From positions 2,094,001 through 2,158,000 of the forward strand of contig NZ_CP118607.1 of assembly GCF_028898945.1 (NCBI RefSeq): DNA of 64,000 nucleotides, in the 5' to 3' direction. How positions within the stretch are numbered: the stretch's first letter is position 1; the number at the start of each line of letters is the position of its first letter. The notes below the pieces were generated by a model, which saw nothing but the letters and a program-made list of their open reading frames with translations, was not told the DNA's origin and did not search any database. Shown here piece after piece: positions 45,662 to 54,253 of this stretch. The stretch comes from Pseudomonas sp. PSKL.D1 (lineage in GTDB: Bacteria > Pseudomonadota > Gammaproteobacteria > Pseudomonadales > Pseudomonadaceae). A program made the position numbers and the translations under genes.

Positions 45662-45766
45662 GCCGCAGGGCGGCGCTCAATCTATACACCAACATCCACC
45701 TCAAACCGAACACCCCCAAACCATCCGATAACCCCACCACCCCCGAACCGCAAAAAGGTATTACCC

Positions 45767-45786
45767 CAGGCTATCGATGGATACGC
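45767..45786 (+). promoter_or_regulatory. 20-bp motif shared with the tctC/MFS region
   Basis: caggctatcgatggatacgc, 16/20 identical to the minus-strand site at 42119-42138, 113 nt before the MFS ATG at 45899. Confidence 0.5.
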
Positions 45787-45898
45787 ATAAGTGATTATCC
45801 AGCCAGGCCTTCCCCCTCTAAAGTCGCCCCAACACCAACAACAAAAAGCCCGCCCCAAAGCGTCCCGGGGCACACAGGGCACCAACGGGGACACCTCC

Positions 45899-47212
45899 AT
45901 GAGCGATCACGCCAGCTCCCTGGCTTCGGCCATTTCCACCAGCCGCGCGCGGCTACTGCCCTTTCTCATCCTGATGTACGTCCTGGCCTTCATCGACCGC
46001 GCCAACGTCGGTTACGCCCGGGCCTTCCTGCAGGCTGACACCGGCCTGAGCGACGTCGCCTTCGCTTTCGGTGCCAGTATCTTCTTCATCGGCTACGCCT
46101 GTTTCGAGGTGCCCAGCAACCTGATGCTGCACCGGCTGGGCGCCCGCGTCTGGCTGTGCCGCATCATGGTCACCTGGGGCCTGGTCAGCGCGGCGATGAT
46201 GTTTGCCGACAACGCCACCACCTTCTACGTGCTGCGCTTCTTGCTGGGCATTGCCGAGGCCGGCTTCTTCCCCGGCATCATCCTCTACCTCACCTACTGG
46301 TTCCCGCAGCGCAGCCGCGCCCAGGCGCTGGGCCTGTTCTACTTTGGCCTGCCGCTGGCGCTGGTGCTGGGTGGCCCGTTGTCGGGCTGGCTGCTGGAGT
46401 TTCATGACGTGTTCGGCCTGCGCAACTGGCAGTGGCTGTTCGTGGTTGAAGGGCTGCTGGCTTCGCTGGTGGGCATTGCCGCCTACTTCTACCTGGTTGA
46501 CCGCCCACGCCATGCCCGCTGGCTGAGCGATGCGCAAAAGGATGCACTGGAAAGCCAACTGGCCGAAGAAGACGCACAAAAGCAGGCCCAAGGCCCGCAC
46601 GGCTTCCTGGGCGCATTGCGCAACGGCCAGGTGATGAAGTTCTGCCTGGTGTATTTCACCGTGCAGATGAGCGTGTACGGCGTGGTGTTCTACCTGCCGA
46701 CGCGCATTGCCAGCTTCCTCGATGGCGAGGTGGGCCTGAGCGTGGGCCTGTACACCGCCATCCCCTGGGCCTGCGCCCTGGTGGTGACGCGCCTGGTCAC
46801 CCGCCATGCCGACCGCACCGGCAAGCATCGCCAACTGGCGGTGGCCATGTTGGCCATGGCCGCGGCGGGCATTGCTGCCTCGGCACTGGCCGGCAGCCTG
46901 CCACTGGTGGTGCTGGCGTTCTGTTTCGCCGCCGCAGGCTTTGTTGCCGTGCAGCCGCTGTTCTGGACCTTGCCCACCGGCTACCTCAGCGGCGCGGCCG
47001 CCGCCAGTGGCATCGCCCTGATCAACTCGCTGGGCAACCTCGGCGGCTTCGTGGCACCCAACCTCAAGACCCTCACCGAAACCCTGTTCGCCGACCCGCG
47101 CGCGGGCATGTTCGCCCTGGCGATCGTGGGCGTGCTGGGGGCCTGGCTGCTGTCCCGGCTCAAATCCTCCAAACCCACGCCTGCCGCGCTGGAACCGGCG
47201 CAGGTTGGCTGA
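45899..47212 (+). CDS. MFS transporter (ACS family, second)
   Basis: A 437-residue, 12-helix transporter (LILMYVLAFIDRANVGYARAF; GYACFEVPSNLMLHRLGARVW; GIAEAGFFPGIILYLTYWFP; LINSLGNLGGFVAPNLKTLTE). Close to phthalate/tartrate/aldonate symporters. Leads the dehydratase operon; 32 nt to the next gene. Start ATG 45899 aligns with the family; the frame is open about 108 nt earlier without similarity. Confidence 0.9.
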   Translation: MSDHASSLASAISTSRARLLPFLILMYVLAFIDRANVGYARAFLQADTGLSDVAFAFGASIFFIGYACFEVPSNLMLHRLGARVWLCRIMVTWGLVSAAMMFADNATTFYVLRFLLGIAEAGFFPGIILYLTYWFPQRSRAQALGLFYFGLPLALVLGGPLSGWLLEFHDVFGLRNWQWLFVVEGLLASLVGIAAYFYLVDRPRHARWLSDAQKDALESQLAEEDAQKQAQGPHGFLGALRNGQVMKFCLVYFTVQMSVYGVVFYLPTRIASFLDGEVGLSVGLYTAIPWACALVVTRLVTRHADRTGKHRQLAVAMLAMAAAGIAASALAGSLPLVVLAFCFAAAGFVAVQPLFWTLPTGYLSGAAAASGIALINSLGNLGGFVAPNLKTLTETLFADPRAGMFALAIVGVLGAWLLSRLKSSKPTPAALEPAQVG

Positions 47213-47244
47213 TCAACACGCTCTATTGAAAGGAACCTGCAAGC

Positions 47245-48420
47245 ATGAAAATCACAGCCGTTCGTACCCGTGTTTTTGAATGGAAAGGCAAGGTCGTGCC
47301 GCCCCAGGCGCACTTCTGCACCAACGCCAGTGACATCCTGTTCGAGCGTGGCGATGCCATGGGCTCGTTCCGCTTCCACGGCTGGCTGGTGGTCGAGATC
47401 GAGACCGACACCGGCATCGTCGGCATCGGCAACTGCGCCCTGGCACCGCGCGTGGCCAAGGAAATCATCGACCTGTACCTGGCGCCGATCTGCATTGGCG
47501 AAGACCCGTTCGACAGCGAGTACATCTGGCAGAAAATGTACCGCCGCACCCACGCCTGGGGCCGCAAGGGCATCGGCATGGCGGCCATTTCGGCAATCGA
47601 CCTGGCGATCTGGGACATCATGGGCAAGGCGGTGAACAAGCCGGTGTTCAAGCTGCTGGGTGGCCGCACCAAGGAAAAGATCTGGACCTACGCCTCCAAG
47701 CTGTACGCTAACGACAACCTCGACCTGTTCCTCGAAGAAGCCCAGGGCTACCTCAACCAAGGCTTCACCGCCCTGAAGATGCGCTTCGGCTACGGCCCCA
47801 AGGACGGCCCGGCCGGCATGCGCCGCAACATCGAGCAAGTGCGCGCCCTGCGTGAACTGGCCGGCCCGGACGTGGACATCATGCTCGAATGCTACATGGG
47901 CTGGACGCTGGAATATGCCCGCCGAATGCTGCCGAAACTGGCCGAATTCGAGCCGCGCTGGTTGGAAGAGCCAGTCATCGCCGACGACATCGAAGGTTAT
48001 ATCGAGCTGAAGAAGATGGGCATCATGCCGATCTCCGGCGGCGAGCACGAGTTCACCGGCCACGGCTTCAAGGACCTGCTCGAGCGCCGTGCCGTGGACG
48101 TGATCCAGTACGACACCAACCGCGTCGGCGGCATCACTGCCGCGCGCAAGATCAACGCCATGGCCGAAGCCTGGTCGGTGCCGGTCATTCCCCATGCCGG
48201 GCAGATGCACAACTACCACCTGACCATGGCCAGCACCGCCTCACCGATGGCCGAGTTCTTCCCGGTGTTCGACGTAGAGGTGGGCAACGAGTTGTTCTAC
48301 TACGTGTTCAAGGGCGAGCCGCAGCCTGTCAACGGCTACATCCAGCTGGACGACGACAAGCCGGGCCTGGGCCTGGAAATTTCCGAAGAGTACCTCTCGG
48401 ACTTCAACATCATCGAATGA
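47245..48420 (+). CDS. Enolase-superfamily sugar-acid dehydratase (rhamnonate-dehydratase-like)
   Basis: A 391-residue mandelate racemase/muconate lactonizing-type enzyme. RhmD-like signs: [20 protein letters not shown], metal ligands in [17 protein letters not shown] and SGGEHEF, and the His/Asp pair helper in [12 protein letters not shown]. It should abstract the proton alpha to a carboxylate and eliminate water from an aldonate to give a 2-keto-3-deoxy acid. Substrate candidates: L-rhamnonate, L-lyxonate or another six- or five-carbon aldonate; the following AraD1 and semialdehyde dehydrogenase favour a pentonate. Confidence 0.87.
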   Translation: MKITAVRTRVFEWKGKVVPPQAHFCTNASDILFERGDAMGSFRFHGWLVVEIETDTGIVGIGNCALAPRVAKEIIDLYLAPICIGEDPFDSEYIWQKMYRRTHAWGRKGIGMAAISAIDLAIWDIMGKAVNKPVFKLLGGRTKEKIWTYASKLYANDNLDLFLEEAQGYLNQGFTALKMRFGYGPKDGPAGMRRNIEQVRALRELAGPDVDIMLECYMGWTLEYARRMLPKLAEFEPRWLEEPVIADDIEGYIELKKMGIMPISGGEHEFTGHGFKDLLERRAVDVIQYDTNRVGGITAARKINAMAEAWSVPVIPHAGQMHNYHLTMASTASPMAEFFPVFDVEVGNELFYYVFKGEPQPVNGYIQLDDDKPGLGLEISEEYLSDFNIIE

Positions 48421-48475
48421 ATGCGCGGGGGCACCCCGGCGCGGCGGTGCCCCGGCCAGGCAAGGAGAGTGACAC

Positions 48476-49471
48476 ATGCGGTTGATTCAATTCGAAGACG
48501 CGGCCGGCCAGCGCCGGGTGGGCGTGGTGGAAGGTGCCCAGGTGCACACCGTGCGGGCAACCACCAGCACCCGCGAGCTTGCCCTGGCGGCGATCCGTGC
48601 CGGGCATGGCCTGGTTCAGCAAGTGCTGGCGCGTGGCACTGACCCCGGCCCCGACTACGCCGGGTTGCTGGAAGCGGGCAGGGTACTGCCGCCGCTGGAC
48701 CACGAAGACCCGGCCCATTGCCTGGTCAGCGGCACCGGCCTGACCCACCTGGGCAGCGCAGCGACGCGCGACAAGATGCACCAGCAGGGCGAGCAGGATG
48801 AAACGTCGCTGACTGACACCATGCGCATCTTCAAATGGGGCCTGGAAGGCGGCAAACCGGCAACGGGTGAGGTTGGCGCGCAACCGGAGTGGTTCTACAA
48901 GGGGGATGGCAGCATCGTCGTGCGCCCCGGGGCCGACCTGCCGCTGCCGGCCTTTGCCGAGGATGCCGGCGAAGAGCCGGAGCTGGTGGGCCTGTATGTG
49001 ATCGGCGATGACGGTACGCCCCACCGCCTGGGGTATGCCTTGGGCAACGAGTATTCCGACCATGTGATGGAGCGGCGCAATTACCTGTACCTGGCCCATT
49101 CCAAGCTGCGCGCCTGTGCCTATGGCCCGGAGTTGCGGGTGGGCGAACTGCCGGCGCACCTGCAAGGCAGCAGCCGTATCTGGCGTGATGGCAAGGTGCT
49201 GTGGGAGCGTGAGTTCCTGTCTGGCGAGCAGAACATGTGCCACAGCCTGCAGAACCTGGAGTTTCATCACTTCAAGTACGCGCAGTTCCAGCGGCCGGGT
49301 GACGTGCACGTGCATTACTTCGGCACGGCCACCTTGTCGTTTGCAGACGGTATCAAGGCCGCGCCGGGCGATACCTTCGAAATTGCCATCACGGAGTTCG
49401 GCGCGCCGCTGCGCAACGGCATTGTAGAGGCGCAAGCGCCACGGGTGCCGGGGTCGGTTGCCATTCTCTGA
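48476..49471 (+). CDS. AraD1/GguC-family FAH-superfamily dehydratase
   Basis: A 331-residue fumarylacetoacetase-fold protein matching the AraD1/GguC group (CLVSGTGLTHLGSAATRDKM; IFKWGLEGGKPATGEVGAQP; YALGNEYSDHVMERRNYLYL). AraD1 proteins dehydrate 2-keto-3-deoxy-pentonates to 2-oxoglutarate semialdehyde. Placed exactly between the upstream dehydratase and the semialdehyde dehydrogenase, it fits that step. Confidence 0.85.
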   Translation: MRLIQFEDAAGQRRVGVVEGAQVHTVRATTSTRELALAAIRAGHGLVQQVLARGTDPGPDYAGLLEAGRVLPPLDHEDPAHCLVSGTGLTHLGSAATRDKMHQQGEQDETSLTDTMRIFKWGLEGGKPATGEVGAQPEWFYKGDGSIVVRPGADLPLPAFAEDAGEEPELVGLYVIGDDGTPHRLGYALGNEYSDHVMERRNYLYLAHSKLRACAYGPELRVGELPAHLQGSSRIWRDGKVLWEREFLSGEQNMCHSLQNLEFHHFKYAQFQRPGDVHVHYFGTATLSFADGIKAAPGDTFEIAITEFGAPLRNGIVEAQAPRVPGSVAIL

Positions 49472-49487
49472 GGTGGAAGAGGTCGTT

Positions 49488-51077
49488 ATGCTCAATCTAC
49501 TTGGTTACAACTACATCGCCGGGGGCCGCAGTGCTGCCGGTTGCGTGGAGCTGCACAGCGTCGATGCCTGCACTGGCGAAACGCTGCCATACCGGTTTAC
49601 CCAAGCCACCCCTGACGAGGTGGACGCCGCTGCGCAGGCTGCCGAGGCGGCGTTTCCAGCCTACCGGAGCTTGCCACCCGAACGGCGTGCCGCGTTCCTC
49701 GACGCCATTGCCGAAGAAATTGACCTGCTGGATGACACCTTCGTTGCCCTGGTGTGCCGCGAAACAGCCTTGCCCGCAGCGCGCATCAAGGGCGAGCGGG
49801 CGCGCACCAGCAACCAGATGCGCCTGTTCGCCCAGGTGCTGCGCCGCGGCGAGTGGCTAGGGGCGCGTATCGACCGTGCCCAGCCCGAGCGCCAGCCATT
49901 GCCGCGGGTGGACCTGCGCCAATGCCGGGTCGGCGTTGGGCCGGTGGCGGTGTTCGGGGCCAGCAACTTCCCGCTGGCGTTTTCCACTGCGGGCGGCGAC
50001 ACCGCCGCGGCGCTGGCAGCGGGTTGCCCGGTGGTGTTCAAGGCGCACTCCGGGCATATGGCCACTGCCGAGTGCGTGGCCGATGCCATCGTGCGGGCGG
50101 CCCAGCGCACCGGCATGCCTGATGGCACCTTCAACATGATTTTTGGCGGGGGCGTTGGTGAGCAGTTGGTCAAGCACCCGGCAATCCAGGCCGTTGGCTT
50201 TACCGGTTCGCTAAAGGGCGGCCGTGCCCTGTGTGACATGGCAGCAGCCCGGCCGCAGCCGATTCCGGTGTTCGCTGAAATGAGCAGCATCAACCCGGTG
50301 GTGCTGCTGCCCGGGGCGCTTGAGCAGCGCGGCGAAACCGTGGCCACCGAGCTGACGGCGTCGGTGGTGCAGGGTTGCGGGCAGTTCTGCACCAACCCCG
50401 GGTTGGTCGTCGGCATACGCTCACCCGCGTTCTCGCAGTTTGCCGAGCAATTGGCGGCGCGCATGGCCGACCAGCCGGCGCAAACCATGCTCAATGCTGG
50501 CACGTTGCACAGTTATGCGCAGGGCGTCGCGGCGTTGCAGGCTCTGGCCGGCGTTCGCCACCTGGCCGGTCGCCCGCAACAGGGCCGGCAGGCGCAACCG
50601 CAACTGTTCCAGGCCGATGCAGCGCTATTGCTGGCCGGGAATGAGCGGCTGCAGGAGGAGGTCTTTGGCCCTTGTACCGTATTGATCGAGGTGGCTGACC
50701 CGCTTGAGCTGCGCCGTGTGGTGCAGGCGTTGCAGGGGCAATTGACCGCCACCCTGATTTCCGAGCCGGGCGACCTGGCGGCATTTGCCTGGCTGGTGCC
50801 CGAACTGGAGCGCAAGGCCGGCCGGCTGTTGCTCAACGGCTACCCGACCGGTGTGGAGGTGTGTGATGCGATGGTGCATGGCGGGCCTTACCCGGCAACC
50901 TCGGATGCCCGTGGCACGTCGGTGGGCACGCTTGCGATCGACCGTTTCCTGCGGCCGGTGTGTTACCAGAATTATCCCGATGAACTGTTGCCGGCGGCGC
51001 TTCAGGATGCCAACCCTCTGGGGATCATGCGGTTGGTTGACGGTGAAGTGAGCAGGGCGGTGATAAGCCGCGGTTGA
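49488..51077 (+). CDS. 2,5-dioxovalerate (2-oxoglutarate semialdehyde) dehydrogenase
   Basis: A 529-residue NADP-type aldehyde dehydrogenase of the KGSADH group: GASNFPLAFSTAGGDTAAAL, GFTGSLKGGRALCD, catalytic glutamate in AEMSSINPVV, and cysteine in GQFCTNPGLV. It converts 2-oxoglutarate semialdehyde to 2-oxoglutarate, feeding the TCA cycle. ATG 49488 has gaagagg upstream, 16 nt after the AraD1 stop. Final gene of the operon. Confidence 0.92.
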   Translation: MLNLLGYNYIAGGRSAAGCVELHSVDACTGETLPYRFTQATPDEVDAAAQAAEAAFPAYRSLPPERRAAFLDAIAEEIDLLDDTFVALVCRETALPAARIKGERARTSNQMRLFAQVLRRGEWLGARIDRAQPERQPLPRVDLRQCRVGVGPVAVFGASNFPLAFSTAGGDTAAALAAGCPVVFKAHSGHMATAECVADAIVRAAQRTGMPDGTFNMIFGGGVGEQLVKHPAIQAVGFTGSLKGGRALCDMAAARPQPIPVFAEMSSINPVVLLPGALEQRGETVATELTASVVQGCGQFCTNPGLVVGIRSPAFSQFAEQLAARMADQPAQTMLNAGTLHSYAQGVAALQALAGVRHLAGRPQQGRQAQPQLFQADAALLLAGNERLQEEVFGPCTVLIEVADPLELRRVVQALQGQLTATLISEPGDLAAFAWLVPELERKAGRLLLNGYPTGVEVCDAMVHGGPYPATSDARGTSVGTLAIDRFLRPVCYQNYPDELLPAALQDANPLGIMRLVDGEVSRAVISRG

Positions 51078-51135
51078 GGAAGCGGTGCGGCCGCTCTCAT
51101 GGAGCTGCACATAACCTGTTGAATTAGCAGGGACA

Positions 51136-51160
51136 TGTGGGAGCGGCTTTAGCCGCGAAG
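51136..51160. repeat. REP-like palindrome
   Basis: gtgggagcggctttagccgcgaag, first unit of an inverted pair after the dehydrogenase. Confidence 0.7.
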
Positions 51161-51194
51161 CAGGCGACGCGGTGGATGGCACCGGCTGCGCCGG

Positions 51195-51220
51195 TGTTCG
51201 CGGGTAAACCCGCTCCCACA
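51195..51220. repeat. REP-like palindrome
   Basis: gttcgcgggtaaacccgctccc, second unit of the pair; a sequence variant with a perfect GGGTAAACCC core. Confidence 0.7.
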
Positions 51221-51283
51221 CCGACCGCATCCGTTGAACAAAGCAGCCCGGAAGGGCTGGGTACCCTCCTGCCGGTGACCTCC

Positions 51284-51469
51284 TCACTGCAACGTGGGTG
51301 GTTTCATCTCGTCCGGCAATCTTGCCAGCACGTTTTCCATCTGGGCGATCTTCTTTGCCAGCCGCTGCGCCTCTTCCACTTTGCCTTGCTTGAGCAAGCG
51401 GTCCCGCTCACGGCGCAAGGCCAGGAGGTTTTTCTGCAGGGCCAAGCCTGAACGGTTGAACTGGTCCAT
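51284..51469 (-). CDS. Small conserved-looking helical protein
   Basis: A 61-residue, highly charged, predicted all-helical product (LQKNLLALRRERDRLLKQGK; VEEAQRLAKKIAQMENVLAR) with heptad spacing suggesting a coiled coil. No family recognised. Start ATG 51469; the alternative 21 nt earlier is less likely. Confidence 0.6.
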   Translation of the reverse strand: MDQFNRSGLALQKNLLALRRERDRLLKQGKVEEAQRLAKKIAQMENVLARLPDEMKPPTLQ

Positions 51470-51887
51470 GTTTCTCTCTGCTAAGGGCATCCGTGCGGTT
51501 GTAGGAAATTTGGACCGTAGCAGGTCGAAACTCCTCCGAACAGCGCGCTTTCGTACAGTATTGTGCAGTTACGTGGCAATTGCCTACATGACTTGGTAAT
51601 GATTCCTACAAAAGTGTGATGTGAATGTTTCTTTTCATGTATCCGAAGAGCAGGGCAGAGCCTGACAGCCGCTGGGTTTTACCCACTTGGCGTCGGATTA
51701 ATGAAGTGGCGTGAAGTTCTGGCTGGGTGGGTGGGCGTTGAAACTTCGTGTTGCAATTACTGCACTGATTGGACACATGGCGGGCGTGCTGCATCTGATC
51801 CGGTTTTTTTGTGACAACCTGCCTCTGTAACCGTATCAGCTCAGGCGCGACAATCTGGCCATCCAACATCATGTCGAAGAGGTTCTG
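51470..51887. other. 418-bp intergenic region
   Basis: An 88-codon minus-strand frame (51606-51872) exists but has no RBS or protein-like pattern. AT content rises at 51590-51650; otherwise nothing clear. Confidence 0.5.
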
Positions 51888-51971
51888 ATGGGCAAGCTCG
51901 CGCTGTTTCTGGGTGGCTTTCTGTTACTTACCGTGCTGATCGGCCTGCTGGGCACCATCCCGCCGAGCTGA
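51888..51971 (+). CDS. 27-residue single-span membrane peptide
   Basis: atg at 51888 preceded by aagagg (6-nt spacing) encodes MGKLALFLGGFLLLTVLIG followed by LLGTIPPS and a TGA at 51969. The product is one hydrophobic helix with a charged N-terminus and a Pro-rich tail, comparable in form to CydX/KdpF-like accessory peptides. No larger partner gene is adjacent. Confidence 0.55.
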   Translation: MGKLALFLGGFLLLTVLIGLLGTIPPS

Positions 51972-52158
51972 TCACCCCCTCCTTGCGGCCTGTCCCATCC
52001 GTGGACGGGCCCGTTCCCCGCCCAAGTGCTACCCGGTTGCACCACTGGACTAGTGGTCGCTGCAAGTCATTCTCAAGTGCAAACTGCTCGTGTACTCTCC
52101 CTGCGTCATAACAGGTCGCAATAGCGGGCCGTCCTTTTGCCTTGGAGACGAAATATAG

Positions 52159-52353
52159 ATGGAATGCAAGAAGGGCACTTCAGCCATGCTGGAGTGGCGT
52201 AGCCGTTTTCTCACTGCCGAGCTTCTGGAAGAGGATCAGTATGACCAGGCATTGCGCAGTGCCGAGGCGCTCGAGCAATCAGGCGTGATCAGTTCGGCCG
52301 AGTGGATCGAGTTGGTGAGGGCTGCGAATGCAGCGCTGTTGCGTGTGCGGTAA
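52159..52353 (+). CDS. Small hypothetical protein
   Basis: A 64-residue helical product (MLEWRSRFLTAELLEEDQYD; QALRSAEALEQSGVISSAEW) with an ggagacg RBS 8 nt before ATG 52159. Family not recognised; plausibly real from RBS and composition. Confidence 0.55.
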   Translation: MECKKGTSAMLEWRSRFLTAELLEEDQYDQALRSAEALEQSGVISSAEWIELVRAANAALLRVR

Positions 52354-52401
52354 GTCCTTCTTCGCGCGGGGAAATCTGTCCACAAAAAGCGTGGGTAGGT
52401 C

Positions 52402-52410
52402 TGTGGATAA
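52402..52410. other. Perfect DnaA-box-like 9-mer
   Basis: tgtggataa, the complement of TTATCCACA, with a related tgtccacaa at 52375-52383, in the gap before the LysR gene. Confidence 0.4.
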
Positions 52411-52469
52411 CGTGCTGTAAGCCAGGCCTGCGGCGGGTTCTGTTAGATTGAGCAGAATTTGAGCAGCCT

Positions 52470-53390
52470 TTAACGGGCCTGCCGAGTCTGTGCTTCACCG
52501 GCCTGGCGCAAGGCCAGCAGCAGCTCACGCACACGTGCCGGGATGTCGCCAGCGGGGTAAACCGCGTGCATCTGCGGGTCCTGGCCGGTGCTGGAGGTCA
52601 GGCGGTACTGAGGGCACACGCGCACCAGGCGCCCCGCCGCGACCTGAGGCTCGGCGGCCCAGTCGGCCAGGCGGGCGATGCCCGCCCCGGCCAGGGTGGC
52701 GTGATACACCGCGTCACCAGAGCCCAGGCGCAACCGGGGGTGGGGGCGCAGGCTGCTGATGTGCCCGTCGCGGCAAAAATGCCAGGCCTTGAGGATGCGC
52801 GGGGCGGTGTGCAGGATCAGGGCGTGACCAGGCAGGTCTTCCGGGTGTTGCGCCAACCCGCTGAGGGCAACGTAGGCCGGGCTGGCATACAGATGGCGCC
52901 GATAGCGCCACAGCGGAAAGCCAATCAGCTCGCTGGATTGCGGGAACGCTCCGCGCACCACGAAGTCCAGCTTGCCCTGCAGCGGGTCAAGTGACTGATC
53001 ACTGTAGTGCACGTCCAGGGTCACTTGCGGGTGGCGCCGGGAAAACGTGGCCAGCACGCCTGGCAACACCTGCTCGCCGAGCAATTGCGGCACGGCGAAG
53101 CGTATCCAGCCTTGCGCTGTACCGCTCAAGGCCGCCAGTTCATCGGTGGCGTCACGTTGCACATCCAGCAAGCGTTCAGCATGTGGCAGTAGCCGCTCGC
53201 CAGCTTCGGTGAGGGTGACCGCGCTGGCGCTGCGGTTGAGCAGTTTGCACCCGGTGTTGTCTTCGAGCATTTGCACCGCGCGAGTCACCGCACTGGGTGA
53301 GCGGCCCAGGGCGCGCGCGGCGGCCACGAAGCTGCGCTTGTGCGCCACGCTGACGAATGCCTGGATTTCACGCAGCATGTCCAATGCCAT
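52470..53390 (-). CDS. LysR-family transcriptional regulator
   Basis: A 306-residue LTTR: HTH MALDMLREIQAFVSVAHKRS, FVAAARALGRSPSAVTRAVQ, effector domain from about 90. ATG 53390 chosen from a gagga RBS. Divergent from the TauE-type exporter, which it probably regulates. Confidence 0.88.
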   Translation of the reverse strand: MALDMLREIQAFVSVAHKRSFVAAARALGRSPSAVTRAVQMLEDNTGCKLLNRSASAVTLTEAGERLLPHAERLLDVQRDATDELAALSGTAQGWIRFAVPQLLGEQVLPGVLATFSRRHPQVTLDVHYSDQSLDPLQGKLDFVVRGAFPQSSELIGFPLWRYRRHLYASPAYVALSGLAQHPEDLPGHALILHTAPRILKAWHFCRDGHISSLRPHPRLRLGSGDAVYHATLAGAGIARLADWAAEPQVAAGRLVRVCPQYRLTSSTGQDPQMHAVYPAGDIPARVRELLLALRQAGEAQTRQAR

Positions 53391-53491
53391 GAAGGGGTCC
53401 TCGTTGCAGTTTGTGCAATATGGCATTTCAACATAACCGGGTCGCTTTGATTAGCCTTGCAGCCTGCAATCACTGTTTGGACCTGCACGTC

Positions 53492-54253
53492 ATGATGGAT
53501 ATCGCCGTACTTTCCCTGTTCGCTTTTGCCGCCGGCCTGATCGACGCTGCCGTTGGCGGGGGCGGGCTCATTCAGATCCCGGCGCTGTTCAACGTGCTGC
53601 CCACCGCGCAACCCGCCGCGTTGTTGGGCAGCAACAAGCTGGCGTCGGTTTGCGGTACGGCGTTCGCGGCGCGCTCGTTCATCCGCAAGGTGACGCTGGA
53701 CTGGGGCCTGATTGTACCGGCGGCGCTCAGTGCGTTCGTGATGTCGTTTGCCGGTGCCGCCACTGTGTCGCTGGTGCCACCCAGCGTGATGCGGCCCGCA
53801 GTGCTGGTGCTGATCGTGCTGATGGCAATCTATACCTTCTGCAAGAAGGATTTTGGCACCTTGCACAAGCCGGCGAAGATTGGCCGCAAGGAGCAATGCC
53901 TGGCGGTGTTGATCGGCGGGGCCATCGGCTTTTATGACGGCCTGTTCGGGCCTGGCACCGGTAGCTTCCTGATCTTCTTGTTCATCCGCTTTTTCGCGCT
54001 GGACTTTTTACACGCGTCGGCGTCGGCCAAGGTGGTGAACATTGCCACCAACCTCGCTGCGCTGGTGTTTTTCGTGCCTTCGGGCAACGTGCTGTACGCG
54101 ATTGCCCTGCCGATGGCCGCGTGCAACATCCTTGGCGCGCTGACCGGCACCTGGCTGGCAGTGCGCAAGGGCGCAGGTTTTGTGCGGGGGCTGTTCCTGA
54201 TGTTGCTGTGTGTACTGATCGCCAAGCTGTCGTGGGATTTGCTGATGGGCTAA
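53492..54253 (+). CDS. TauE/SafE-family exporter
   Basis: A 253-residue, eight-helix membrane protein of the TauE/SafE (TSUP) family: FAAGLIDAAVGGGGLIQIPA, LGSNKLASVCGTAFAARSF, GAIGFYDGLFGPGTGSFLIF. These export sulfonates, sulfite or related anions. Start ATG 53492 or 53495. Confidence 0.88.
   Translation: MMDIAVLSLFAFAAGLIDAAVGGGGLIQIPALFNVLPTAQPAALLGSNKLASVCGTAFAARSFIRKVTLDWGLIVPAALSAFVMSFAGAATVSLVPPSVMRPAVLVLIVLMAIYTFCKKDFGTLHKPAKIGRKEQCLAVLIGGAIGFYDGLFGPGTGSFLIFLFIRFFALDFLHASASAKVVNIATNLAALVFFVPSGNVLYAIALPMAACNILGALTGTWLAVRKGAGFVRGLFLMLLCVLIAKLSWDLLMG

Larger units (their letters stand above)
45563..45898. other. 336-bp intergenic region before the second MFS operon
   Basis: Holds a head-to-head REP pair (45601-45627, 45636-45661) and the 20-bp motif at 45767-45786; the rest is C/A-rich with no gene supported. 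Confidence 0.7.

Noticed and set aside
51606..51872. An 88-codon minus-strand frame
   Set aside because: No RBS, no protein-like pattern, and weak codon use.
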